Positions 9,747 to 18,675 of a stretch of DNA of 64,000 bases are shown in pieces. Position numbers and translations under genes: made by a program. Positions within the stretch are counted from its first letter, which is position 1; each line of letters starts with the position of its first letter. Location of the stretch: NCBI GenBank assembly GCA_001796515.1, contig MGMS01000010.1, positions 82,209-146,208 on the forward strand, written 5' to 3'. The DNA is from Chloroflexi bacterium RBG_13_51_36 (lineage in GTDB: Bacteria; Chloroflexota; Dehalococcoidia; GIF9; AB-539-J10). The notes beneath the pieces were generated by a model. It was not told where the DNA came from and searched no databases. It saw only the letters and a list, made by a program, of their open reading frames with translations.

Positions 9747-10601
9747 TCAACGCCTTCGGCGGCGTCTTAGCAGAGACAGGAACAACAATAAGCCAATTAC
9801 TATGAAGAAGAAATATGGCGGCGAGGCGGCTCCTTCGCCGGTTCCGGCAAACGCTATCGCCGCGTTGGGAGGTGCTATCAACGGAGCTGCTCCTTCAGCA
9901 GGTATTTCGTAAGCAGGTGTCTCGGCAAGAATCTCGTAGGCAGGTATTTCCATATCGAGATACTGTTCGGGCGCCCAACCCAGAGGGTTGTTTCTGCCGG
10001 TAGCCTCGGCCCAGATCCATCCTGGCTCACCCTCCAGCTCAAAGAAAACTGTTGCCTCGTTATAATCAGGTAGATAGACCAACGCAGCAGTGTGTTCAGA
10101 GAGAAGCATTATCGCCGACCGGAACCCGGCGGCTTTATACATGACCGCCAGTAATACCGTCATGTCTTCACAATCACCATTTCCAAACCCATCCTCCATA
10201 ATAGACGTCGCCAGTTCGTCGGCATTCCGGGCAAACTCCTCGTCTCCACTCCAGTCTACGTCAGAGGTGTACCTCACCCTGTCACGGACAAAACCGAATA
10301 TTGCCTCCGCCCTCTGTATTGGGTCTGAGTATTCATTGGCAATCTGCTCTCCCAGGCTATAGGCGACGTTAGCCTGTTCCCCAAGACTTTCGAAGGCTAT
10401 AACCGGACGAAAGCCTGTCTCACTTATTTGATAAAAACCATCTTCATCAAAGGCCGTGGTCCTGCATATGTCCCAGTCGTCAAAGGTATCGCCGCCCCTC
10501 GTGTAGAAACCTTCGGATGGAAATGCCCAGGCATAGCCAGCAGTCATCGCTGCAGCTAATAGAGCAGCTACTAAACCCAGCAAAACCCAGGTTCTCTTCA
10601 T
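9747..10601 (-). CDS. Secreted transglutaminase-like protein with CTERM-like C-terminal TM and Arg cluster
   Basis: Signal peptide; transglutaminase-core-like FVRDRVRYTSD...GNGDCEDMTVLLAVMYKAAGF...EATG; C-terminus PPYFFFIVIGLLLFLSLLRRRRRR. Confidence 0.75.
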   Translation of the reverse strand: MKRTWVLLGLVAALLAAAMTAGYAWAFPSEGFYTRGGDTFDDWDICRTTAFDEDGFYQISETGFRPVIAFESLGEQANVAYSLGEQIANEYSDPIQRAEAIFGFVRDRVRYTSDVDWSGDEEFARNADELATSIMEDGFGNGDCEDMTVLLAVMYKAAGFRSAIMLLSEHTAALVYLPDYNEATVFFELEGEPGWIWAEATGRNNPLGWAPEQYLDMEIPAYEILAETPAYEIPAEGAAPLIAPPNAAIAFAGTGEGAASPPYFFFIVIGLLLFLSLLRRRRRR

Positions 10602-11083
10602 AACGGTCCGGTCAGTGCCGCATGGAGTATCAATCCGAAGAAAACGAGATAACCAAAAACATGTAGCCCGGCAGCCACCGGGTTTTCATTAATACGGCCA
10701 AACGGGATATTGGGGGTTAGCTTGTCCACCACGTAGAATAGGGCTACACCAAGAAGCAAGCTTATCACAAAGCTCACAGCTAGGATCCCCCAAGTTCTGA
10801 AATCGAAGATGTACCACACTATTGGAGCTGTGACGGCAGTCAGCGCAGTAATCGCGCCATGGATAACAAGACCAATCAGGATGAAGAAGCCGGCTATGAA
10901 CAACCCGATGGCCATCGGGCTTTCCCGTATACGCTCGTGATAATCGACTTGGCGGATAAGAGCGTCCATTGCTCTGACTCCAAGCCATGCCAGAAGCGCA
11001 GAGACGACGACGAGCAATACGACCTTAGCTAACCATATCAGAACAATTACCCAGAAAGGGACGCCTAGACCTAACTCTGGCAT
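10598..11083 (-). CDS. DUF350-like inner membrane protein
   Basis: 161 aa with two similar halves (RESPMAIGLFIAGFFILIGLVIHGAI and NENPVAAGLHVFGYLVFFGLILHAAL); 4-bp overlap with the transglutaminase gene. Confidence 0.55.
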   Translation of the reverse strand: MPELGLGVPFWVIVLIWLAKVVLLVVVSALLAWLGVRAMDALIRQVDYHERIRESPMAIGLFIAGFFILIGLVIHGAITALTAVTAPIVWYIFDFRTWGILAVSFVISLLLGVALFYVVDKLTPNIPFGRINENPVAAGLHVFGYLVFFGLILHAALTGPL

Positions 11084-11285
11084 ATCAGTGCCTCCTTATT
11101 ACTTGTACTCGATTAACTACGGTGGCCTAACACAGGTTCCGACCACGGTCATTTGTTATGTAAGGTTCACAGAACTACTGTATTTTTCGCGGAATGACGG
11201 GACGCCGCAGTGTCCCGTACACCATCTACTTACAGAGCTATTATAGCATGGCACTTGTCTGTCCCCAGTATCCTGCTTTACGGTT

Positions 11286-11335
11286 CTTAGGACACCGTGC
11301 AAGTCAGGTACGCCACAAACCAGGTGTTGTATGCC
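11286..11335 (+). repeat. Intergenic hairpin repeat, copy 6
   Basis: AGGACACCGTGCAAGTCAGGTACGCCACAAACCAGGTGTTG; ACACC(11292-11296)/GGTGT(11323-11327) pair. Confidence 0.5.
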
Positions 11336-11434
11336 GGGACTACCACGCACTGTACTTGCAGCATACCGTAAGGGGTGCTTAAATTAGATGTAAACGGATT
11401 ACGGGACAAAAGACAAAAGGAGGTGTTAGCAGAA

Positions 11435-12076
11435 ATGGCAAAGGAAACGTCGCGGACCCCATCCAAGTATCCCGCCACTCTGGCAATCGACTACCCGGAC
11501 AGGCCCCTTAATCGGCTGACCACATTCTTCAGGATGTTCACGCTAATTCCAATCGCTATTATCCTGGCTTTAGTAAGTGGCGCGGTCTTTGGGAGCAGAA
11601 TGCATAACTGGTACGGGTTATTTGCTGCGGGAGGTATCTTGTTTCTGGCGACATTACTCATGATTCTTTTCCGGCAGAAGTACCCCAGGTGGTGGTTTGA
11701 TTGGAATATAGCCTTGGTCAAGTTCAGTACACGCGTTGGCGCTTATATTGGTTTGCTTACAGACGTATACCCGTCGACTGACGAAGAGCAGTCGGTCCAC
11801 ATCGAGATCCCCTATCCCGACGTCCCCAAAGACCTTAACCGGTGGTTACCGCTGGGGAAGTGGTTGTTCGCTCTGCCACACTACCTCATCCTGGCTGTCT
11901 TGACGGTCGGGGCCATCGTTTGCGTGGTGATAGCCTGGTTTGCTATCTTGTTCACCGGGCGGTATCCTAGAGGTCTATTCGACTTTGTGGTTGGCGTAGG
12001 TAGATGGGGGCTTAGAGTAGGCGCATATGCTTTCTTGCTGACGACGGACCGCTATCCTCTTTTCAGTTTGGACTAG
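11435..12076 (+). CDS. DUF4389-like membrane protein
   Basis: Repeated YPxxWFDWNIALVKFSTRVGAYIGLLTDVYP / YPRGLFDFVVGVGRWGLRVGAYAFLLTTDRYP; RBS AAAGGAGG before ATG at 11435. Confidence 0.7.
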   Translation: MAKETSRTPSKYPATLAIDYPDRPLNRLTTFFRMFTLIPIAIILALVSGAVFGSRMHNWYGLFAAGGILFLATLLMILFRQKYPRWWFDWNIALVKFSTRVGAYIGLLTDVYPSTDEEQSVHIEIPYPDVPKDLNRWLPLGKWLFALPHYLILAVLTVGAIVCVVIAWFAILFTGRYPRGLFDFVVGVGRWGLRVGAYAFLLTTDRYPLFSLD

Positions 12077-12102
12077 ATTTAACTGGCAAGATTAGCCGGA
12101 AC

Positions 12103-12162
12103 TCTAGGGACACCATACCGGTCTGGCTTACTGCAAATCAGATATCAGGTCTTGGGTATTGC
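12103..12162 (+). repeat. Intergenic hairpin repeat, copy 7
   Basis: CTAGGGACACCATACCGGTCTGGCTTACTGCAAATCAGATATCAGGTCTTGGGTAT; first half nearly identical to copy 3; ATACC/GGTAT could pair. Confidence 0.6.
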
Positions 12163-12177
12163 TCAGGAGAAACTAGA

Positions 12178-12582
12178 ATGAGAAAAGCAGCAGGTATTTT
12201 GATGATAGTTCATAGTGTGAGTACGATAGCCTTTATGGTTGGTTTTTTGATTCATTTTTTTTGGGGGCCAGCTACTGAAGGCTCTCCCCTTGTTATGGGT
12301 CTGGCAGCCATTATTGCGGGTGTATTTATTATCAGGGGTGGGGTCTTTTGCCTTAAGAGGAAATCTTGGGGAATATGCTTCGCTTCAAGCATTGTCCTCT
12401 TGGTTTTTATGATTCTTAATTTGCTTACTTTCGTCCCCTTCAATCCATTTTGGCCAGATCTTCCTCTTTGGGTAGTCTATTTTGTAGTTGTCCCTCTCTC
12501 CCTACCTTTAGGGATTCTCCCACAGACATTCGTTTGTCTCAGGAGAAGCGAGTGGCAGAAGAATTCTTCGCCGACTGGGTAA
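12178..12582 (+). CDS. Small polytopic membrane protein, unknown function
   Basis: 134 aa, hydrophobic, ATG start directly after repeat copy 7. Confidence 0.5.
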   Translation: MRKAAGILMIVHSVSTIAFMVGFLIHFFWGPATEGSPLVMGLAAIIAGVFIIRGGVFCLKRKSWGICFASSIVLLVFMILNLLTFVPFNPFWPDLPLWVVYFVVVPLSLPLGILPQTFVCLRRSEWQKNSSPTG

Positions 12583-12821
12583 TTGCTCAGGGTTATACAG
12601 TGTTTCAGGACTGGACTTCGTTCTACAATGAAGAGGATTTCCGAGTGGACGTGCAACCGGATGGCTATATCTGCATATGGGAGAACGATGGCGATGCAAC
12701 GGCCGTATATGTCCCATGACAGTTTGCGGACTTGTGCAAATAGCTTGACAGGAACTGCGCAAGGTCCTAGCATTTAACTGTAGAAGATTCATCCGAAAAC
12801 GACTGAACTGATGCAATTGCC

Positions 12822-13223
12822 ATGTCAAAGCTAAGCGTCGGAGGCATACAGCGGACCGCACGAATTACCTCGCTAATTCTCGGGATTGTACCTATTCTTG
12901 TATTTCTAGGCTTTACTATCCATCTGCTAATTGCCAAGTATTATGCCTGGCCTCATAATGGTCTAACGTGGTCGGAAATTGAGGTGGCTTTTGGTGCTCA
13001 GCTATTGTGGGGGCTAGTCTTAGGAGGTCCTCTGTTAATTGCCAGATTTGTCGCTGAAAGAAAGCCTCTCGCCGGGGCCATAGTCATGCTGATTCTGGCT
13101 ATCCCTTTTGTTTTTACGCCGCTTATAGCCCTTGATAGAGATGACTGGGCAGCCGCTATTGGATTAATATACATAGTCCCTGCTATTTTGTATTTGATAT
13201 CCTGGAGGAGGGGCAGGCTTTAG
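12822..13223 (+). CDS. Small polytopic membrane protein, unknown function
   Basis: 133 aa, multiple hydrophobic helices. Confidence 0.5.
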   Translation: MSKLSVGGIQRTARITSLILGIVPILVFLGFTIHLLIAKYYAWPHNGLTWSEIEVAFGAQLLWGLVLGGPLLIARFVAERKPLAGAIVMLILAIPFVFTPLIALDRDDWAAAIGLIYIVPAILYLISWRRGRL

Positions 13224-13270
13224 CATCCGTAGACAATCCTCCCTAAAAATGTAGCGGCCAGCAACTTGGC

Positions 13271-13315
13271 TTCCGGGGACAGCATACCAACCAGGCCTAC
13301 TACAAGGTAGGCACT
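13271..13315 (+). repeat. Intergenic hairpin repeat, copy 8
   Basis: TTCCGGGGACAGCATACCAACCAGGCCTACTACAAGGTAGGC; GCCTAC(13295-13300)/GTAGGC(13307-13312) perfect stem. Confidence 0.6.
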
Positions 13316-13317
13316 AA

Positions 13318-13356
13318 GTGAGGTTCTCCGGTCGCTTCGCTCACTCAGAGTGACAA
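13318..13356 (+). repeat. TTCG-type short hairpin repeat (second family), copy 1
   Basis: GTGAGGTTCTCCGGTCGCTTCGCTCACTCAGAGTGACA; GTGAG/CTCAC stem; ends in a ..GTGACA motif shared with 14680 and, reversed, 49342. Confidence 0.5.
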
Positions 13357-13370
13357 GGGGCGAACGGTGG

Positions 13371-14573
13371 TTATTCGGGTGGTTCGGGTTGCACCCTGGC
13401 CTGGGTCCTCACCGGCAGACCCCAGATATGGATGAAGCCGGGGGAGGCGCTATGGTCGAAGACATCCCCCTTATCGTAGGTAGCGAGACTGTAATCGTAA
13501 AGGGAATAGGGCGACTTTCTGCCCACTACCTGGCAGTTGCCTTTGAAGAGCTTCACCCTTATGGTGCCGGTGACATATCTCTGCGTACTTGCTACATAGG
13601 CGGCTAAGTCCTGACGCACACCTGTAAACCACAGCCCGTTGTAGACGAGGTCGGCATACTCAGTGGCTACCCTGGCCTTGAAGCGGAGTTGCTCTTTGGT
13701 CAGCACCAAATCCTCCAATGCCAGGTGAGCTTTCAGCAGGACCACGGCTGCCGGCGCCTCATAAATCTCCCTGGATTTTATGCCCACCAGCCTATTTTCC
13801 ACGTGGTCGATCCGGCCTATGCCGTGTCTGCCAGCCAGCTCATGAACCTTCTGCACGAGCGCGACAGGCTCTACCTTCCGGCCGTTAAGGGTTACCGGTA
13901 TCCCTCTTTCAAAACCAATGTCCAGATAGGCAGGCCGGGCCGGTGTCTTTTCCAGGGACCTTGTCCACAGGAAGATATCGTCAGGTGGTTCGTTCCAGGT
14001 ATCTTCGAGCACACCACATTCAATGCCACGGCCCCAGAGGTTCTCGTCTATGGAATAGGGACTGGCCCTGGTGACAGGGATAGGGATATTGTGGGCCTGC
14101 GCATATTTGATTGTCTGCTCGCGGGTCATCTTCCATTCCCGGGCCGGGGCTATTACCTTTAGCTCGGGGGCTAAGGCAGCTACACCGACATCGATCCTCA
14201 CCTGGTCGTTGCCCTTGCTCGTGCAGCCGTGAGCGACCATCCTTGCCTTTTCCTTCTTAGCCGTTTCCACCAGAAGTCGGACGATGAGAGGACGTCCCAG
14301 GGCTGTGGATAACGGATACTGCCCTTCGTAAACGGCATCCGCCCGGACGGCTGGGAAAACATACGACTTAATAAAGTTTTCTTTGGCGTCGATGACCAGC
14401 GCTTTTATGGCTCCGACTTTGAGGGCTTTCTGTCTGATGGCCTCCAAGTCAGGGACATTGCCGATATCTACAGTGAGGGTAATGACCTCCAGGTTGTATT
14501 TTTCCTGAAGCCATCTTACAGCCACGGAAGTATCCAGGCCACCGCTATATGCTAGTACTACTTTTCCTGCCAT
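13371..14573 (-). CDS. argG: Argininosuccinate synthase
   Basis: MAGKVVLAYSGGLDTSVAVRWLQEKY, GCTSKGNDQVR, SPYSIDENLWGRGIECGVLED. Confidence 0.97.
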   Translation of the reverse strand: MAGKVVLAYSGGLDTSVAVRWLQEKYNLEVITLTVDIGNVPDLEAIRQKALKVGAIKALVIDAKENFIKSYVFPAVRADAVYEGQYPLSTALGRPLIVRLLVETAKKEKARMVAHGCTSKGNDQVRIDVGVAALAPELKVIAPAREWKMTREQTIKYAQAHNIPIPVTRASPYSIDENLWGRGIECGVLEDTWNEPPDDIFLWTRSLEKTPARPAYLDIGFERGIPVTLNGRKVEPVALVQKVHELAGRHGIGRIDHVENRLVGIKSREIYEAPAAVVLLKAHLALEDLVLTKEQLRFKARVATEYADLVYNGLWFTGVRQDLAAYVASTQRYVTGTIRVKLFKGNCQVVGRKSPYSLYDYSLATYDKGDVFDHSASPGFIHIWGLPVRTQARVQPEPPE

Positions 14574-14598
14574 TTCACAGCCTCCTTCGGAGAAATCC

Positions 14599-14759
14599 GA
14601 AATCCTAATATCTAATTCCTAAACAAATTCAAAATATGTGAGATTGCTTCGTCGCCTTCGACTCCTCGCAATGACATTGTTCTAGGTCGCCACGTTTTGG
14701 TCATTGGGGTTTTAGATTTTGATATTGTTCAGCATGTCGTATTTAGTGTTTAGGATTTT
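14599..14759. repeat. MITE-like imperfect inverted-repeat element with a nested TTCG hairpin
   Basis: Left arm GAAATCCTAATATCTAATTCCTAAACAAATTCAAAAT versus reverse complement of right arm CAAAATCCTAAACACTAAATACGACATGCTGAACAATATCAAAAT; AATCCTAA(14601-14608)/TTAGGATT(14750-14757). Internal hairpin ATTGCTTCGTCGCCTTCGACTCCTCGCAAT. Confidence 0.6.
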
Positions 14760-15945
14760 GTATCTCTCCCAGTGCCTCTTTCAAAATGCCTATCGCCTCG
14801 TCCACTTCTTTTTCAGTTATGATTAGTGGCGGCATAAAACGCAAGGCATTGGGCTTCAGTCTATTGACCAGTAGGCCTTTATTCAGGCAAGCCAGTAACA
14901 ATTTGTCGCCTATTTCTTGGTTGAATTCCAAAGCTATCAGGAGCCCCCGACCTCTCACGTCGGTAATAAAATCAAATTGCTGCTTCAGGCTTCCCAGTTT
15001 GGTTAGAAAGTAATTTCCGACTCGTTTGGCCTGTGCCGGTATCTTGTGGTCGATCTGGTACTTCAGGGCGGCATGAGCGGCGGCGCAAACCAGCGGGTTG
15101 CCGCCAAAGGTGGAGCCGTGTTCGCCCAGGGAAAAGACGGAGGCGGCTTCCTTAGCCAGGAAAGCGCCAATGGGCACACCGCTGCCAATTCCTTTAGCCA
15201 GAGCCATTATGTCCGGCTCAACTCCGTACTGCTCATAGGCGAAGAGCGTCCCGGTTCGACCCGCCCCCGTCTGAACTTCGTCCAGAATGAGAAGGATGCC
15301 CTTCTCCCGGCACCAGCTTTGCACCTTCTTGAGATAGTCATTGTCGGGTATGTTCACCCCACCTTCTGCCTGGATTGGCTCCAGCAGTACAGCGCAGGTC
15401 TTCTCGCTGGTAGCTCCCTTGATTGCCTCGACATTGTTATATTCCACGTTGATGAAACCGATGGGCAGAGGTGTGTAAGATTCCTGAAATTTGCTTTGTC
15501 CTGTGGCGGCGGTCATAGCCAGAGTCCGCCCGTGAAAGGAGTTATAGGCAGTAATGACCTCGTAGGCGCCGTTCAGTCGAAGCTTGCCGTACCGACGAGC
15601 CAGTTTAACTGACCCTTCGTTAGCTTCAGCGCCGCTATTGCAGAAGAAAACCCTGTTTAGACAGCTGTACTGGATCAGGAGCTGAGCCAGCTCTAGTTGG
15701 GGCACAGTATAGAACTGGCTGGACGTATGGATCAAAGTCCTAGCTTGCTTTTCCAGGGCCTTTACGACCACCGGAGGGCAGTGCCCCAGGCTATTTGTTG
15801 CCCAGCCAGCGGTAAAGTCGAGGTATTTGCGGCCCTGGTCATCCCAGGCTCGAGCCCCCTTGCCACGAACTAGGGTCACGGGAGCTCTCTTAATCGTCTG
15901 TAGAAATAGCTTCTTCTCTAAATCCTGCCAATCATTCTGAGACAA
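14743..15945 (-). CDS. argD: Acetylornithine aminotransferase
   Basis: Class III aminotransferase motifs (LDFTAGWATNSLGHCPP, FCNSGAEANEGSVKLAR, LILDEVQTGAGRTGTLFAYE, HGSTFGGNPLVCAAA). TTG start at 15945 with RBS CAGGAGG. Confidence 0.95.
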   Translation of the reverse strand: MSQNDWQDLEKKLFLQTIKRAPVTLVRGKGARAWDDQGRKYLDFTAGWATNSLGHCPPVVVKALEKQARTLIHTSSQFYTVPQLELAQLLIQYSCLNRVFFCNSGAEANEGSVKLARRYGKLRLNGAYEVITAYNSFHGRTLAMTAATGQSKFQESYTPLPIGFINVEYNNVEAIKGATSEKTCAVLLEPIQAEGGVNIPDNDYLKKVQSWCREKGILLILDEVQTGAGRTGTLFAYEQYGVEPDIMALAKGIGSGVPIGAFLAKEAASVFSLGEHGSTFGGNPLVCAAAHAALKYQIDHKIPAQAKRVGNYFLTKLGSLKQQFDFITDVRGRGLLIALEFNQEIGDKLLLACLNKGLLVNRLKPNALRFMPPLIITEKEVDEAIGILKEALGEIQNPKH

Positions 15946-16726
15946 TTGTTGTACCTCCTGATTCTGTTTGCCGGGCCTTTGCGGTGATGTCATCACGCAA
16001 GGCGCCGGCGACTTTGCCATTTATGATACGCACGACCTTCGCGGTAGTCAAAGCTCTAAGGCTGGCTTCTATTTTAGGAATCATACCACCGGAAGCCACG
16101 CCGGAGATGACCATATCTTTCGCCTCAGCCAGGTTGAGCCTGGGCACCACCTGCCCCGAGCCATCATGAATACCATCAACATCGGTCAGGAATATCAACT
16201 TCTCTGCAGCTAAGGCTGCAGCGATCTCCCCTGCCGCTGTATCTCCGTTGACATTCAGTAGAGTGACCCTGCCTTCCACCGAGCCGAAACTTATGGGCGC
16301 GACTACTGGCATATAGCCGGCCTTTAGCAGGAGTATCAAGGGACTGGGGTCAACAGCGGTAATCTCGCCGACATAGCCCATCTCGGGGCTCTTGACGCTT
16401 GCCCAGAGCAAGTTCCCGTCACAGCCGCTCAGGCCGACTGCCCTGCCGCCCAGAGCCTGAATAGCTACTACCAGTTCCTTATTCACCAACCCGCCCAGGG
16501 CCGCCGCCACCACCTTCAGGGTCTCGGCATCGGTGACTCTCAAGCCATTCACAAAGCTAGTGGGAATGCCCAGTCGAGCCAGCCACTCCGAACTCACCTT
16601 GGCACCACCGTGAACCGCCACCAAAGATTTGCCCTGCTTCTGAAGCTCCACCAGGTCTTCTAAGGTAGTATCATGGCTGCCTAGAGTGCTGCCCCCAATC
16701 TTGACGACAACGATTCTCTTCTGCAT
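15932..16726 (-). CDS. argB: Acetylglutamate kinase
   Basis: VVKIGGSTLG, VHGGAKVSSEWLARLGIPTSFVNGLRVTD, TDVDGIHDGSGQVVPRL. Confidence 0.95.
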   Translation of the reverse strand: MQKRIVVVKIGGSTLGSHDTTLEDLVELQKQGKSLVAVHGGAKVSSEWLARLGIPTSFVNGLRVTDAETLKVVAAALGGLVNKELVVAIQALGGRAVGLSGCDGNLLWASVKSPEMGYVGEITAVDPSPLILLLKAGYMPVVAPISFGSVEGRVTLLNVNGDTAAGEIAAALAAEKLIFLTDVDGIHDGSGQVVPRLNLAEAKDMVISGVASGGMIPKIEASLRALTTAKVVRIINGKVAGALRDDITAKARQTESGGTTIVSE

Positions 16727-17925
16727 TACGTAGTATATGCGCTGTTAATAGTAACATATTTCTCGGAGAGGTCGCAGCCCCAGGCGGTGGCTTGGCCTTC
16801 TCCCAAGTTCAGGCAGACTCTTATGAGTACATCAACGCCCCGACTCAAAGATGACATCATTTCGGCTTTGCTGAAGGTGGTGGGGCAACCCTGCTTCATG
16901 ACACAAACGTCATTCAAGTAGACATCCAGTTTGTGTTCGCTAACCCTGGCTCCGCTTCGCCCTAAGGCGGCGACGATGCGCCCCCAGTTAGGGTCGTTGC
17001 CATGAACAGCTGCTTTCACCAGCGGTGAGCCAGCGACGATCCGAGCTGCCTGACGAGCCCAAACCCAATCCTCCGCCCCTTCTACCGTGACCTCAATGAG
17101 TTTTGTGGCTCCCTCTCCATCCCGAGCTATGGACTTAGCGAGATGAGTGCAAACTGCGTTTAAGGCTTCCTGGAAGGTGCCGCCATTATGGGATTTGATA
17201 GGTTCGTTGCCGGCCTGGCCGTTGGCGAATAGGAGTGCACAATCGCTGGGACTGGTGTCTCCATCAATACTTACCATGTTGAAGGAACAGTCCACGGCCT
17301 CGTGTAATGCGGCCGGCAGGAAATCGGCACCCACTGCGGCGTTGGTGGCGATAAAACAGAGCATGGTAGCCATGTTGGGATGAATCATACCTGCCCCCTT
17401 AGCTACTCCGCCAATGGTGAATTTCTTGCCATCTGAATCTACTTGGACAGCTATTTCTTTGGGTCTGGTATCCGTAGTCATTATTGCCCGACAAAAGTCA
17501 TGGCCGCCTTTTCTGGTGGGCCTAATCTTGGGAATCGAAGCCCTGATTTTGTCCATGGGCAATGGCGCGCCAATGATGCCGGTACTGGCGACAAGGACTT
17601 CCTCAGGGGATATGTCTAGCCGAGCGGCTGTTAGTCTTGCCATTTCCACGGCATCTGCCAGTCCTTGCTCGCCCACGCAGGCATTGGCACAACCGGAATT
17701 CGCCACTACAGCCCGCGCCTGTCCTCTTGCCGCATGCCTCTGGGATAAAACAACTGGAGCTGACTTAATCTGGTTGGTAGTGAAAACGCCGGCAGCCACG
17801 CAGGGAACTTCGGAACACAGGACAGCCAGATCAAGCTCGTCTTTGTTCTTTATCCCGGCGCGAACCGCACCAGCCAGGAATCCTGAAGCTGAGGTAACAC
17901 TGCCTGAAGGAATTAAGTCTAACAT
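16726..17925 (-). CDS. argJ: Glutamate N-acetyltransferase / ArgJ
   Basis: VVANSGCANACVGEQG, KGAGMIHPNMATMLCFIATNAAV, GNDPNWGRIVAALGRSG. Confidence 0.95.
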   Translation of the reverse strand: MLDLIPSGSVTSASGFLAGAVRAGIKNKDELDLAVLCSEVPCVAAGVFTTNQIKSAPVVLSQRHAARGQARAVVANSGCANACVGEQGLADAVEMARLTAARLDISPEEVLVASTGIIGAPLPMDKIRASIPKIRPTRKGGHDFCRAIMTTDTRPKEIAVQVDSDGKKFTIGGVAKGAGMIHPNMATMLCFIATNAAVGADFLPAALHEAVDCSFNMVSIDGDTSPSDCALLFANGQAGNEPIKSHNGGTFQEALNAVCTHLAKSIARDGEGATKLIEVTVEGAEDWVWARQAARIVAGSPLVKAAVHGNDPNWGRIVAALGRSGARVSEHKLDVYLNDVCVMKQGCPTTFSKAEMMSSLSRGVDVLIRVCLNLGEGQATAWGCDLSEKYVTINSAYTT

Positions 17926-18118
17926 AGGATTCAAATATAACAAGAAATGGGGGTAGCGTCTATGTCCGCCGACCTCGCGGCCCAGGCAATCACTTTTCTA
18001 GGTTGCTCGGTCGGTTCACTCTTCAAAATGATGAAAAGGAGAGAACGCCCTGCAATGATGGACTATTTCGGTTATTTCAGGATTATATGCTTGCCACAAG
18101 GTTTCACTTCGTGCTGTC

Positions 18119-18649
18119 CTATTTGTGTCGAGAACCTTCCTTATGAAGAACTTGTTGGTTCTTCTCCAAATACGAAATAACCCTTTTCCCTATGTCCGTT
18201 AATACCCAATAACTTCCCGTTGACCGATTTTCTATTTGAACGATATTATGCAACCTAAGGTCTCCATATACTTGTTTATCTTGATTTGAGGATAACACCT
18301 TGTGGTCAGGCAAACCTGTTTTTAGGCTTTCCTTATCGTGATAAAGTATCCGTAGTATGTTGTCGGGAACATCTGTGTAAATACCCACCGAAAGCAGTCT
18401 CTTTATTATTGGCTTCAGTTGCAGATAAGATGCGAATCTGAGGATAGAAAATACAACTGCAAAAATGCCGAGCGAAATTCCGATGACGGCATACCAAGGT
18501 AGTTCCTTTATCCAAGCTACCCGAGCAGTACCTACTACCGATAACAGAATTGCGAAGATGACGTTATCCAAAAGGCTATTGAGTCTAGCTTGCAACCATC
18601 GCATACCGTATTCTACCATTTGTTTTTGCACCCTGCGTTGAGTATACAA
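18119..18649 (-). CDS. Membrane-anchored winged-helix-like protein, unknown function
   Basis: Two hydrophobic helices then a wHTH-like segment (GDLRLHNIVQIENRSTGSYWVLTDIGKRVISYLEK). Confidence 0.45.
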   Translation of the reverse strand: MYTQRRVQKQMVEYGMRWLQARLNSLLDNVIFAILLSVVGTARVAWIKELPWYAVIGISLGIFAVVFSILRFASYLQLKPIIKRLLSVGIYTDVPDNILRILYHDKESLKTGLPDHKVLSSNQDKQVYGDLRLHNIVQIENRSTGSYWVLTDIGKRVISYLEKNQQVLHKEGSRHK

Positions 18650-18675
18650 CCACGGGTTATTTACATTCTGTGCTT

